DNA of 49,022 nt. Origin: Flavicella sp042091695. GTDB lineage: Bacteria > Bacteroidota > Bacteroidia > Flavobacteriales > Flavobacteriaceae. This document shows, one piece after another, positions 27,150-36,028 of this stretch (the first letter of the stretch is position 1; each line of letters opens with the position of its first letter). The DNA is taken from contig JBELHA010000017.1 in the NCBI GenBank assembly GCA_042091695.1, forward strand, positions 1 through 49,022. Direction: 5' to 3'. Both the position numbers and the translations under genes were made by a program. Below the pieces are notes generated by a model, which saw only the letters and a list, made by a program, of their open reading frames with translations, was not told the origin of the DNA and did no database searches.

Positions 27150-28436
27150 TTAACCTCCAAAATCATCAAATCTTACATTCTCTGGTGGGACACCAAAATC
27201 ATCACACATTTTCACAACTGCTTGATTCATCATAGGTGGTCCACAGAAATAGAATTCAATATCTTCTGGTGCCTCATGCTTTTCTAGATAATTATCTATC
27301 AAAGCCTGGTGAACAAATCCAACGAAACCATCACCTGTATCTTCCATATTCTCTTTTACATCCCAATTGTCTTCTTCTAAGGGTTCAGACAATACCAAAT
27401 GCATTTTAAAGTTAGGGAATTCTTTCTCTAAAGCTTCAAAATAATGCAAGTAGAACAATTCTCTTTTAGATCGTCCTCCGTACCAATAAGAGACTTTACG
27501 TCCTGTTTTCATGGTATGGAACAATTCATACAAGTGAGATCGCATAGGCGCCATTCCAGCTCCACCACCAACGTATACCATTTCAGCATCAGATTCGTTG
27601 ATAAAGAACTCACCATAAGGTCCCGAGATAGTTACCTCGTCTCCTGGTTTTTTTGAAAATATATAAGAAGAAGCGATCCCTGGATTTACATCCATCCATC
27701 CACCTTTCACTCTATCAAAGGGTGGACAAGCGATACGTACGTTCAACATAATATTTCTACCTTCTGCAGGGTAAGAAGCCATAGAATAGGCTCTCTCAAC
27801 TGTATCAGGGTTTTTCATAACCATTGGCCACAGTCCAAATTTATCCCATTCTTCTTGGAATTTTTTAGGTTCTCCTGGGTGATCTTGAGGATGGGCAGTA
27901 ATGTCCATGTCCGTAAAATTCACCTCTGTTTTAGGAATTTCAATTTGGATGTACCCACCCGCTTTGTAATCCATATCTTCAGGAATTTCAACTACAAACT
28001 CCTTGATAAAAGAAGCTACGTTGTAGTTAGAAACAACTTTGGCTTGCCATTTCTTGATTCCAAAAATCTCTTCTGGAATTGAAATTTCCATATCGTTTTT
28101 AACTTTTACCTGACATCCTAAACGAGCACCTGCTGCTAATTCTTTACGTGTAAAGTGAGGTGTTTCAGTTGGCAAAGCATCACCTCCACCATCGTGTACG
28201 TGACATTCACATTGGATACAAGTACCTCCACCTCCACAGGCAGATGGTAAGAATATTTTTTCGCTTCCTAAAGTTCCCAACAAAGTTCCTCCTGATTCTA
28301 CTTCGATGGTCTTTTCTCCGTTGATTGTAATCTTTACTTTACCTGAAGGCAATAATTTTGCTTTGGCTCCTAACAAAATAGCAGTCAAAATTAAAATTAT
28401 GATTAAGAATACAACAATACTTACTATTATAGTCAT
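27150..28436 (-). CDS. nqrF: Na+-translocating NADH:quinone reductase subunit F
   Basis: NqrF is the electron-entry subunit: it oxidises NADH through FAD and a 2Fe-2S cluster. The 428-residue protein has an N-terminal membrane helix (about 3-24), and a plant-type ferredoxin domain with cluster ligands in SACGGGGTCIQCEC plus a distal Cys in ARLGCQV. The FAD site is ERAYSMASYP (RxYS), the NAD(P) site GGGAGMAPMRSHLYEL, and the C-terminal end CGPPMMNQAVVKMC...FDDFGG. It lies 18 bases after nqrE and ends the operon. No apbE flavin transferase gene follows; a terminator does. Confidence 0.97.
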   Translation of the reverse strand: MTIIVSIVVFLIIILILTAILLGAKAKLLPSGKVKITINGEKTIEVESGGTLLGTLGSEKIFLPSACGGGGTCIQCECHVHDGGGDALPTETPHFTRKELAAGARLGCQVKVKNDMEISIPEEIFGIKKWQAKVVSNYNVASFIKEFVVEIPEDMDYKAGGYIQIEIPKTEVNFTDMDITAHPQDHPGEPKKFQEEWDKFGLWPMVMKNPDTVERAYSMASYPAEGRNIMLNVRIACPPFDRVKGGWMDVNPGIASSYIFSKKPGDEVTISGPYGEFFINESDAEMVYVGGGAGMAPMRSHLYELFHTMKTGRKVSYWYGGRSKRELFYLHYFEALEKEFPNFKMHLVLSEPLEEDNWDVKENMEDTGDGFVGFVHQALIDNYLEKHEAPEDIEFYFCGPPMMNQAVVKMCDDFGVPPENVRFDDFGG

Positions 28437-28454
28437 CTCTATATTGTTTATTGT

Positions 28455-29084
28455 TTATAATTTGATTCCTGAAAAACTCATGAATCCGATAGCCATCAAT
28501 CCTGTAATGATAAATGTAATCCCCAATCCTTTCAATGGAGCAGGTATGTTTGAATAGGCTATTTTCTCACGGATAGCAGCAATTGCTAATATCGCTAGAA
28601 ACCATCCAATTCCAGATCCCAAACCGTACACAGCAGATTCTCCTACATTGGCAAAATCCTTTTGTTGCATAAATAACGACCCTCCTAAAATGGCACAGTT
28701 TACAGCAATCAATGGTAAGAAGATACCTAGTGCACCATACAAGGCAGGTGCAAAACGTTCTACGATCATTTCTACCAGTTGTACCATAGAAGCGATTACC
28801 GCTATAAACATGATAAAACTCAAAAAGCTAAGATCAATCTCGTTGGCTCCTCCAACTCCATAACTAGCGTCTAGCCATGACAAAGCACCTGCTTTCAACA
28901 AGTAAGAGTCTAACAAAAAGTTTACAGGTACCGTTACTACCAATACAAAGATAACGGCAGCTCCTAAACCTACGGCTGTTTTTACTGTTTTAGAAACGGC
29001 AAGGTAAGAACACATTCCAAGGAAATATGCGAATACCATATTGTCTATAAAAATACTTTTTACGAAAATGTTGATATAATCCAT
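28455..29084 (-). CDS. nqrE: Na+-translocating NADH:quinone reductase subunit E
   Basis: NqrE is one of the two homologous six-helix membrane subunits (with NqrD) that carry Na+ and share a 2Fe-2S centre within the membrane. The 209-residue protein is hydrophobic throughout, with the conserved N-terminal segment FVKSIFIDNMVFAYFLGMCSYLAVSK (containing Cys25) and NCAILGGSLFMQQ (containing Cys of the half-way motif). Both Cys positions fit the cluster ligands reported for the D/E pair. It lies 12 bases after nqrD. Confidence 0.96.
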   Translation of the reverse strand: MDYINIFVKSIFIDNMVFAYFLGMCSYLAVSKTVKTAVGLGAAVIFVLVVTVPVNFLLDSYLLKAGALSWLDASYGVGGANEIDLSFLSFIMFIAVIASMVQLVEMIVERFAPALYGALGIFLPLIAVNCAILGGSLFMQQKDFANVGESAVYGLGSGIGWFLAILAIAAIREKIAYSNIPAPLKGLGITFIITGLMAIGFMSFSGIKL

Positions 29085-29096
29085 TTTGTATATTTT

Positions 29097-29768
29097 TTAG
29101 TTTTCAATTAAAATTCTATTCTTAGATCTTTGGATCCAGATAATGATTCCAACGGTGATTAAAGCCATAGGTGACAACAACATAAATCCATTGTTTTCGT
29201 AGCCCATTGCATACAACCCTGTAGAATCTGCAATCGTTTTTGCTTTGTGTCCTAAAACCTCAAATCCAAACAATTTTCCTGACCCTAACAACTCTCTAAA
29301 GAAAGCAACTAAAACCAAAATTAATGCATATCCTGCTCCGTTTCCAACACCGTCTAAAAATGACTTCCAAGGTCCATTTGCCAAGGCAAAAGCTTCAAGT
29401 CGTCCCATTACGATACAGTTGGTGATAATCAATCCAACGAATACAGATAATTCTTTACTTACATCATATGCGTATGCCTTCAATATCTGATCTACTAAAA
29501 TTACCAAAGAGGCTACAATCAACAATTGAACGATGATACGGATACGTCCTGGTATCAAATTACGAATCAACGATACTATTACATTACTCGCAATAATTAC
29601 AAATAATACCGCAATGGACATTACAAAAGCGGGTTTTAATTGTACTGTAATCGCCAAGGCAGAACAAATACCGAGTACCTGAACTGAAATGGGGTTGTTA
29701 TCGTTTAAAGGATCTGATAGTAAGGCTTGGTTCTTTTTAGAAAACAATGCTTCTTTTTCTTCTGCCAT
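29097..29768 (-). CDS. nqrD: Na+-translocating NADH:quinone reductase subunit D
   Basis: NqrD is a six-helix membrane subunit paired with NqrE in the Na+ path. The 223-residue protein has the family segments VQVLGICSALAITVQL near the start (Cys in the first helix) and VGLIITNCIVMGRLEAFA (Cys in the symmetric position). The hydrophobic C-terminal half ends in ITVGIIIWIQRS. The N-terminal cytoplasmic tail (AEEKEALFSKKNQALLSDPL) is typical. The start lies two bases after nqrC, within the operon. Confidence 0.96.
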   Translation of the reverse strand: MAEEKEALFSKKNQALLSDPLNDNNPISVQVLGICSALAITVQLKPAFVMSIAVLFVIIASNVIVSLIRNLIPGRIRIIVQLLIVASLVILVDQILKAYAYDVSKELSVFVGLIITNCIVMGRLEAFALANGPWKSFLDGVGNGAGYALILVLVAFFRELLGSGKLFGFEVLGHKAKTIADSTGLYAMGYENNGFMLLSPMALITVGIIIWIQRSKNRILIEN

Positions 29769-29770
29769 GA

Positions 29771-30484
29771 TTAGTTGTTTTTAAAATAAGGTAAATAACG
29801 TGCCAATCTCTCTTGTACCATATCAGATACACCGTCTGATGTAATGGTTCCTCCAGAAATAGCATCTACGCCGTGCATGTCTCCAGTAGGAGCTCCTCCT
29901 TTGATTGCTTTTACAGATACAAAGTTATCTGCAATAAATCCTGCAGAGATATCTTTCAATAAAGACTTCCCTTGGAACTGCGCTTGGAACCAGTCTGTTG
30001 TAATTTCAGCACCCAATCCAGGAGTCTCACCTTTGTGGTCAAAGTTGGCACCAATAATTGTGTTCTTGTCACCGTCCAATGCGATATAACCCCAAATGGC
30101 ATCCCAAAGACCAGCTCCATATAAAGGCACTACGTAAAAGGTCTTACCATCTTTGTCCGCTACATATAAAGGAAATCGCTGTGCAGCATCTCCTTTTTTA
30201 ACTTCTTTCTTCAAGCTTAAGTTAAATGCAGATACTTCAGTATCTACAGAACCGTCTTCTTTTAAAGCCAATTGCGCTTTGATATAAGTATCAAAACTCG
30301 CTTGTGCCTCATCTCTAGAAACCTCAACACCTATCGTTGAAAGAATCTTTTGCATTTTTTCTGCTTTTACATTTTTATCTTGGAGTGGTTTCAAGCTGGT
30401 AGCTGTAAAAGCCAACAAACCTGCAATCAATGTCACCATGATAATTGCAAAAATAAACGTATATGAATTGCTATTTTTATCCAT
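29771..30484 (-). CDS. nqrC: Na+-translocating NADH:quinone reductase subunit C
   Basis: NqrC carries covalently bound FMN in its periplasmic FMN-binding domain. The 237-residue protein has one N-terminal membrane helix (about 8-28), then the soluble domain with YGAGLWDAIWGYIAL, HKGETPGLGAEI and the flavinylation site DAISGGTITSDGVS. In that site the Thr of SGGT matches the ApbE acceptor pattern Dxx(S/T)GxT. The position and sequence are standard. It lies three bases after nqrB, so translation is probably coupled. Confidence 0.96.
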   Translation of the reverse strand: MDKNSNSYTFIFAIIMVTLIAGLLAFTATSLKPLQDKNVKAEKMQKILSTIGVEVSRDEAQASFDTYIKAQLALKEDGSVDTEVSAFNLSLKKEVKKGDAAQRFPLYVADKDGKTFYVVPLYGAGLWDAIWGYIALDGDKNTIIGANFDHKGETPGLGAEITTDWFQAQFQGKSLLKDISAGFIADNFVSVKAIKGGAPTGDMHGVDAISGGTITSDGVSDMVQERLARYLPYFKNN

Positions 30485-30487
30485 TTC

Positions 30488-31630
30488 TTAAGCTGTTTTT
30501 AAACGTTTTTTACGTCGGTTAATATTTCCTTCTACTACGTAATGATCAATAGTAGGAGCAAAAACGTTCATTAATAAGATGGCCATCATAAATCCTTCTG
30601 GGTAGGCACCGTTAAATACACGGATCATAATTCCTAAGAATCCAATCAAGAATCCATAAATCCACTTTCCTTTGTCTGTCTGTGCCGCAGATACTGGATC
30701 TGTAGCCATAAATACCATTGCAAAAGCAAAACTACCAACCAACATATGTTGGTACCATGGGAAAGCCATCAAAGAGTTCAATGAAAGTGCGTTAAAAATT
30801 AAACCCATAACAGCAGCTCCAACAACACCACCTAACATGATTCTCCAACTTGCAATACCTGTAAACAATAAGAAAGCTGCACCGATCAAAATCATCAATA
30901 CGGAAGTCTCTCCAACAGATCCTGGAATGTATCCCATAAACATATCGAACACACTATAACTCACATCATTATTTGCAGCAAGTGATCCCAAGATAGTTTC
31001 TCCTGAAATAGCATCTACTGTTGCAGCATCTGCAACCCATACTTTATCTCCAGACATTTGGGGCGCATACGAAAAGAATGCAAATGCTCTTGCTACTAAG
31101 GCTGGATTTAATATATTCATCCCTGTACCTCCAAAAGCTTCTTTACCAATCAATACTGCAAAAGCAACAGAAATTGCTAACATCCACAATGGGAAGTCAA
31201 TTGGCATAATCAACGGAATCAACATTCCTGAGACTAAGTAACCTTCGTTGATTTCATGTCCTCTAAATATTCCAAAGGCAAATTCAATTCCTAAACCTAC
31301 ACCATAAGATACAGCGACCATAGGCAAGAATTTAAAAGAACCGTATATTAAATAGTCTAAAAACGTCCCTGGCTCCCCTAATTGTGTGAAATGTTGGAAT
31401 CCAACGTTCCACATTCCAAAGATCAAGGCAGGTAGCATGGCAAAAATTACAGTTACCATCACACGCTTTAAATCAACTCCATCTCTAATATGTGCTCCTT
31501 GGTGTGTCGTGTGATTTGGCACAAAAACCAATGTATCAAACGCGTTAAAACCAGGTGCAAATTTCTCAAACTTCCCTCCTTTGTCAAAGAGCGGCTTGAA
31601 TTTGTCGAATGTATTTCTAATTGCTTTCAT
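30488..31630 (-). CDS. nqrB: Na+-translocating NADH:quinone reductase subunit B
   Basis: NqrB is the largest membrane subunit, with covalent FMN and riboflavin, and forms the central Na+ channel. The 380-residue protein has an N-terminal cytoplasmic region (FDTLVFVPNHTTHQGAHIRDGVDLKR), then about ten hydrophobic helices. The flavinylation-like site is DAISGETILGS (Thr of SGET), and conserved stretches include GGTGMNILNPALVARAF and FMATDPVSAAQTDKGKWIYG. The start codon shares one base with the nqrA stop (TAATG overlap), indicating translational coupling. Confidence 0.96.
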   Translation of the reverse strand: MKAIRNTFDKFKPLFDKGGKFEKFAPGFNAFDTLVFVPNHTTHQGAHIRDGVDLKRVMVTVIFAMLPALIFGMWNVGFQHFTQLGEPGTFLDYLIYGSFKFLPMVAVSYGVGLGIEFAFGIFRGHEINEGYLVSGMLIPLIMPIDFPLWMLAISVAFAVLIGKEAFGGTGMNILNPALVARAFAFFSYAPQMSGDKVWVADAATVDAISGETILGSLAANNDVSYSVFDMFMGYIPGSVGETSVLMILIGAAFLLFTGIASWRIMLGGVVGAAVMGLIFNALSLNSLMAFPWYQHMLVGSFAFAMVFMATDPVSAAQTDKGKWIYGFLIGFLGIMIRVFNGAYPEGFMMAILLMNVFAPTIDHYVVEGNINRRKKRLKTA

Positions 31631-32979
31631 TATCCTACTTCGTTTATCATTAAGTCTAACCCATTTCTGATGATCGCCTGTGCTTCAATCTTAGAAGAAC
31701 TAGTATAATCGATCAAAGCGAAATCTTCAGGAGCCACTTCGTAGATCCCTAGGTTTTCCATTTTTTCAATATCATTGGCCATTACAGCTTTTAACAATTG
31801 CATTGGAAAAATATCAATAGGCATTACCTTTTCCATTTCACCAGTTACAACCATAGCACGCTCTTCACCGTTTATATTGGTATTTAACGTGTATTCTTTG
31901 TTTGGACTCAACCAAGAAAAAGAAGTTCTTGATGCGCTGTGGATATTGCGTCCTACGAAAGGAATCCATCCAAACATTCTGTATTCATTTCCTTCTGGGA
32001 TCACACTCACTACATTGTCATAGAAACCTAAAAAGGAACCTTCAGCAGCAGCTTTATCTCCCGTAAGTACATTACCAGAAATTACTCTTGTATTGTCTGT
32101 ATTGATTTTACCAGCAAGTATAGAAGTCAAATCTTGACCTAAAGTTGCTTGGTAATATTGGGGTGCGGCCACTTCAGAACCTGCCAAGGCAATAGTTCTA
32201 CTTGGTCTGAACTCTCCAGTTAAAAACAACTTACCGATGATAGCAACATCTTGAGCGTTTACTGTCCAAACTCGCTCACCTGAATTGATTGGTGATAGTT
32301 TAGAAATCTGAACACCAACATTTCCTGCAGGATGTTTTCCAGCTACTTGAACCAAAGTTGCATCCTCTACCTTTGTGAAAAATGAAGAAGCATCATTTGT
32401 AGACAAGTAAGTTTTTCCTGAAGTCAATTTTGAAAGGGCAGTCACACCTGCTTGGAAAGCAGCTTGATCTTCTCTTAAAACAAAATCGTAATTCGGAGCC
32501 AAAGGGGCTGTATCAAAAGAAGAGATAAAAATAGCTTTCGCTTCCTCGTCTGGATTCGCTATCACGTCATATGGACGTTGATTTACGAATGGCCAACAAC
32601 CACTCTCTAAAACCTTAGAAAGCACTTGCTCTTTTGAAAGACTTTTTGGGTCTTCCTTTCCGAAATTTACAAATTCATCTGAATCTTTAGCAGTAATTTC
32701 AACGGCTAAAATTCTTCTCTTTGCTCCTCTTTTTATCTCAGTTACAGTACCGCTTACAGGGGATGTAAATTTGATTTTATCGTTCGATTTTGAATAAAAC
32801 AAAACAGATCCAACAGCAACTTCATCACCAACTTTTACAGTCAATTTAGGAGTAATACCGTGAAAATCTTTTGGTTGTATTGCAAAAATCCCCGAACGAG
32901 GAACTGCAGAAATCTTTTCTTCTGCTTTACCTTTTAGCTTGATATTCAAGCCTTTTTTTATTCGAATGTCTTCTGACAT
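31630..32979 (-). CDS. nqrA: Na+-translocating NADH:quinone reductase subunit A
   Basis: NqrA is the soluble, membrane-attached subunit of the complex; it is thought to help quinone binding. The 449-residue protein opens with the RnfC/NqrA-type region IRIKKGLNIKLKGKAEEKI, then FHGITPKLTVKVGDEVAVGSVLFYSKS (a lipoyl-like barrel with K-x-G-D) and SPVSGTVTEIKRGAKRRILAVEI. GCWPFVNQRPYDVIANPDEEAKAIFIS and WLSPNKEYTLNTNINGEERA follow later. No Fe-S Cys motifs are present, which separates it from RnfC. It leads nqrABCDEF. Confidence 0.96.
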   Translation of the reverse strand: MSEDIRIKKGLNIKLKGKAEEKISAVPRSGIFAIQPKDFHGITPKLTVKVGDEVAVGSVLFYSKSNDKIKFTSPVSGTVTEIKRGAKRRILAVEITAKDSDEFVNFGKEDPKSLSKEQVLSKVLESGCWPFVNQRPYDVIANPDEEAKAIFISSFDTAPLAPNYDFVLREDQAAFQAGVTALSKLTSGKTYLSTNDASSFFTKVEDATLVQVAGKHPAGNVGVQISKLSPINSGERVWTVNAQDVAIIGKLFLTGEFRPSRTIALAGSEVAAPQYYQATLGQDLTSILAGKINTDNTRVISGNVLTGDKAAAEGSFLGFYDNVVSVIPEGNEYRMFGWIPFVGRNIHSASRTSFSWLSPNKEYTLNTNINGEERAMVVTGEMEKVMPIDIFPMQLLKAVMANDIEKMENLGIYEVAPEDFALIDYTSSSKIEAQAIIRNGLDLMINEVG

Positions 32980-33317
32980 ATTTAGAATTTAAGTTAATCT
33001 GTTTTAAAACATTGCAAATTTAAAATTTTTGTGTTTTATAACCTCGTAATAGCGCCATTAAATCTGAGTAATATCTTATTTATAACTATTCTAAACTAGT
33101 CTTGCGTTTTTTTTAACATCTTAAAAATCAACTGAAATATTATCACGAAAAGTTTTCTAATTTTACGATATCATCAACCGCATTTACTTATGTTTATATG
33201 TAACTACTACTTGAGAAGGCTGTTTTTAAGCCTAAAAAGTCAAGAAAGTGTTAAAAAATATGTGCTTTTAAACAAAAAGATGCAAAATAAGTAACTTTAC
33301 ATCATTAAAACCCGAAA
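32980..33317. other. Divergent intergenic region between nqrA and the Plug-type gene
   Basis: This 338-bp AT-rich gap holds the leaders of two divergent units. On the minus side there is a TAAATTTG box at 33015-33022 for nqrA. On the plus side a weaker TAACTTTA box at 33292-33299 lies 18 bases before the Plug-type ATG. A two-part stem lies at 33210-33244: outer CTTGA/TCAAG, inner AGGCT/AGCCT. I see no ORF, repeat family or tRNA in it. Confidence 0.6.
33015..33022 (-). promoter_or_regulatory. -7 promoter box of the nqr operon
   Basis: TAAATTTG on the minus strand is an exact TAnnTTTG match, 35 bases before the nqrA ATG. No clear -33 box accompanies it. Confidence 0.5.
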
Positions 33318-34550
33318 ATGAAACCTAAAACTCAATATACCAACACCTTAGCTCTCTTGCTTTTTTTAAACATAACAGCTCAGAATTTTACAGCTGATTT
33401 TATAAAGAGTGTGGTTTTTAGTAATGGTGTCAATCAAAACCCGATACTTGAATTGGGAAAATCTTTTAGGGTGTCTTTTGATGACCTAGAAGCAGACCAA
33501 AAGGACTACAAATATTTGATTGAACATTGCGATTACAATTGGAACAAAACCGACTTGCAAATCACTAATTTCTTAGACGGCTATAACTCTTTTGAAATCA
33601 ATAATTTCGAAAACTCCTTCAATACCTATCAGAACTACACGCATTACTCGTTTGACATGCCAAATCAATTCAGTCGCATCAAAACAAGTGGTAACTATTT
33701 ATTGACTGTTCTAAACTCCTATGATGAAATTTGTTTGCAAAGACGCTTTGTAATCTATGAACCACTCGTAACTGTTAGAGCTAGCGTAAAAAGAGATCGA
33801 AATATTAAAAATATCCAGAAAAAACAAGTCGTAAACTTTTCAGTAGTACATCCTGATATACGAATCAATAATCCTAAACAAGAATTAAAAATAAGCATCC
33901 TGCAAAACAACGATTGGAACCTTGAAAGGAAAAATCTCGTGCCTTTGTTTTACAGAAACAATGAAATTGTATACAATTATAATGAAGAAAGTAGTTTTTA
34001 CGGTAACAATGAGTTTTTAAATTTTGACACTAAAAACGTAAGAGGCTCAAACATATTTATCGCTAGAACCGTTATAGAGAATCAGCAATTTCATAGTTAT
34101 CTCTATGCGACAATTGCCAGAAGATTCATGCCCTACACATATTTTCCAGACATCAACGGAGGTTTCACAATCCGCACGTTAAACGGAAGTAATGCTGCAA
34201 TTGAAAGCGAGTACAATAACGTTCATTTTGCCCTTGAATCGAAAGGAATAGACCCTAGTAAAGATAACATTTACGTCTATGGGGCTTTTAATAACTATGC
34301 CTTTACTGAAGAAAACAGAATGAAATACAATGACATATCCGGTGATTTTGAAACTGTTATCAACTTAAAACAAGGTTTCTACAACTACACTTACGTTACA
34401 AAAAAAGAAACAGCACCTGTTGCACTTCACAAAGTTTCAGGTAGCTTTCAAGAAACCGAAAACGATTATACAATTGTTGTTTATTACAAGCCATATGGTG
34501 CTGTGCTTGGTAAAGTGATCGGAATAACAACGGTGAATAGCAAGTCCTAA
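33318..34550 (+). CDS. Type IX secretion system Plug-type protein (DUF5103)
   Basis: This 410-residue exported protein has a Sec signal (about residues 1-22, ending NITAQ) and the DUF5103 pattern: VFSNGVNQNPILELGKSFRVSFDDLEADQKDYKYLIEHCDYNW, VRASVKRDRNIKNIQKKQVVNF, and a final immunoglobulin-like part IYVYGAFNNYAFTEENRM. In Flavobacterium the Plug protein with this domain closes the periplasmic side of the SprA translocon when PorV is absent. The sprA gene lies 13 kb away in this window. A weak -7 box (TAACTTTA) is placed 18 bases upstream. Assignment to Plug rests on family recognition by eye. Confidence 0.82.
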   Translation: MKPKTQYTNTLALLLFLNITAQNFTADFIKSVVFSNGVNQNPILELGKSFRVSFDDLEADQKDYKYLIEHCDYNWNKTDLQITNFLDGYNSFEINNFENSFNTYQNYTHYSFDMPNQFSRIKTSGNYLLTVLNSYDEICLQRRFVIYEPLVTVRASVKRDRNIKNIQKKQVVNFSVVHPDIRINNPKQELKISILQNNDWNLERKNLVPLFYRNNEIVYNYNEESSFYGNNEFLNFDTKNVRGSNIFIARTVIENQQFHSYLYATIARRFMPYTYFPDINGGFTIRTLNGSNAAIESEYNNVHFALESKGIDPSKDNIYVYGAFNNYAFTEENRMKYNDISGDFETVINLKQGFYNYTYVTKKETAPVALHKVSGSFQETENDYTIVVYYKPYGAVLGKVIGITTVNSKS

Positions 34551-34628
34551 AAAGACTAAAAAAAAACAAAAATTCAATAAGCTACATAACATTTAAATAA
34601 CTATATTTATTCTATAAAACAATATTAA

Positions 34629-35015
34629 GTGGTAGATAAAATAACAAAAGGCATAAAGATTTCTGTTGCAACAAACTACGAAGGCATTCATTTAAACGAT
34701 CAAAAAAAACTATTTGCTTTTAGCTATTTGATCACTATTGAAAACCAAAGTACAGATATTGTACAGCTACTTTCACGAAAATGGGAAATTCATGATTCAC
34801 TATTTTCTACGGAAACCGTAATTGGGGATGGAGTAGTCGGTCAAATTCCTATTTTAGAACCAAATGAAAGTTATAGCTACACATCTCACTGCTTATTAAA
34901 ATCAACTGTTGGCTCCATGAGGGGCCACTATAACATGGTGAATTTTTCCACTAAAAAAGAATTCAAAGTTGAAATACCAACCTTCCAATTGATCGTAAAA
35001 GGTGTATTGAATTAA
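34629..35015 (+). CDS. apaG: ApaG family protein (DUF525)
   Basis: This 128-residue protein has the single-domain ApaG immunoglobulin-like beta fold, with FSYLITIENQSTDIVQLLSRKWEIHDS, the glycine motif GDGVVGQIPILEPNESYSYTS (G-x-G-x-V-G) and GSMRGHYNM. ApaG proteins have been linked to Co2+/Mg2+ resistance in enterobacteria, but their biochemistry is uncertain. The start is GTG 34629; there is no better codon near. A TATATTTA box at 34602-34609 could be its own promoter. Its stop overlaps by four bases the stop of the convergent DUF6695-like gene. Confidence 0.92.
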   Translation: MVDKITKGIKISVATNYEGIHLNDQKKLFAFSYLITIENQSTDIVQLLSRKWEIHDSLFSTETVIGDGVVGQIPILEPNESYSYTSHCLLKSTVGSMRGHYNMVNFSTKKEFKVEIPTFQLIVKGVLN

Positions 35016-36028
35016 AGAACGCTTACAAAGGTTTCAAAGCTATAAGACTTGTTTTTTTGAGAAACAAACAAAACCGCATCTGTAGTGCCATGCAAAATAG
35101 TATAGGGCTGTCGGATACAAAAATCAGCATCTGAAGTTGAAACAAAGGTTCGAGATTGTAACGCTCCGTACAAATTCAAACGATTCAACTGCAACACATA
35201 AGAATCCTTCGTTTCCTCCAATACAAACCAAGCACCACTCCCTATCCCTCCGAGCCATTGACCTTTTGAAGGTGCAAATATAGAAGTGTCAGGTAGAACA
35301 GTTCCATCAAAACGCAACACTTGAGACACCTTGGAAGTGAGACATTTAAAATGTTCTTTTTGAACAAATCGATTGGCATACAAAGTGATGCGTTGCTGAA
35401 AAACCTCATACACTGTAGACTCACTCTTTCCTTTGAGTACATTACTAACTGGACTAGGTGTGATACGTTGGGACAAGGACAAAGCGTGTCTTATTGCTGA
35501 ATCACTAGTACTGTATTTTAAAACATCGCAAACAAAACGAGCACAATTACTACCGCCTTTTACAAAAGCACCATAAGGAACTTCCCCTCTATTTTGAAAT
35601 GCAGTGATAAAAGAAACCGCTTTATCGAAGTCAATAACTGTGTTTGTAGAAACCAACATGCGCCCTGTTCCATGTGTATTATGTGATTGAGATTCTAAAA
35701 ACAATAGCAACTGTGGTATGTTAATCATTCTCCCTTTTGAAAAAACAGCTTTAAAAGGAATGCTCAATTCTACATCTGTTTTACTACTGCGTACCCTTCC
35801 AAAATCTTGAGAGGTAACATACCTTCCAAAATCAAAATAAGAAATTGAGGCGTCCTTTTCAGAAACCAACACTAAGGCAGCATGTCCTGCTTTTACAGCA
35901 TTTCTACCTCCTATTCCAAACAAAGGCCAAACATACCTAGAAAATTCTCTCGTTGCTGTTCGCACAACCGTATCTGGATATGCAATAATAAACGCTAAAG
36001 CAATTGGTTTTTTAAACAATGGCGGCAT
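35012..36028 (-). CDS. DUF6695-like protein, putative papain-fold (NlpC/LRAT-like) hydrolase
   Basis: This 338-residue protein resembles, from memory, the Bacteroidota family DUF6695: AFIIAYPDTVVR at the start, a GHAALVLV segment (His49), FDFGRY, the phrase GGSNCARFVCDVL (Cys162), QWLGGIGSGAWF and a C-terminal beta region. A His followed later by an N-terminal helix Cys is the order seen in circularly permuted papain folds (LRAT, some NlpC/P60), so a cysteine hydrolase or acyltransferase is possible. That is an inference, not a domain hit. It has no signal peptide. Its start overlaps the upstream NRDE-like gene by 17 bases, so the two are coupled. Confidence 0.72.
   Translation of the reverse strand: MPPLFKKPIALAFIIAYPDTVVRTATREFSRYVWPLFGIGGRNAVKAGHAALVLVSEKDASISYFDFGRYVTSQDFGRVRSSKTDVELSIPFKAVFSKGRMINIPQLLLFLESQSHNTHGTGRMLVSTNTVIDFDKAVSFITAFQNRGEVPYGAFVKGGSNCARFVCDVLKYSTSDSAIRHALSLSQRITPSPVSNVLKGKSESTVYEVFQQRITLYANRFVQKEHFKCLTSKVSQVLRFDGTVLPDTSIFAPSKGQWLGGIGSGAWFVLEETKDSYVLQLNRLNLYGALQSRTFVSTSDADFCIRQPYTILHGTTDAVLFVSQKNKSYSFETFVSVL

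Noticed and set aside
33210..33244. Two-part stem-loop upstream of the Plug-type gene as a riboswitch or small RNA
   Set aside because: The stems are only 5 bp each with bulges, there is no T-run, and no known riboswitch core is visible.
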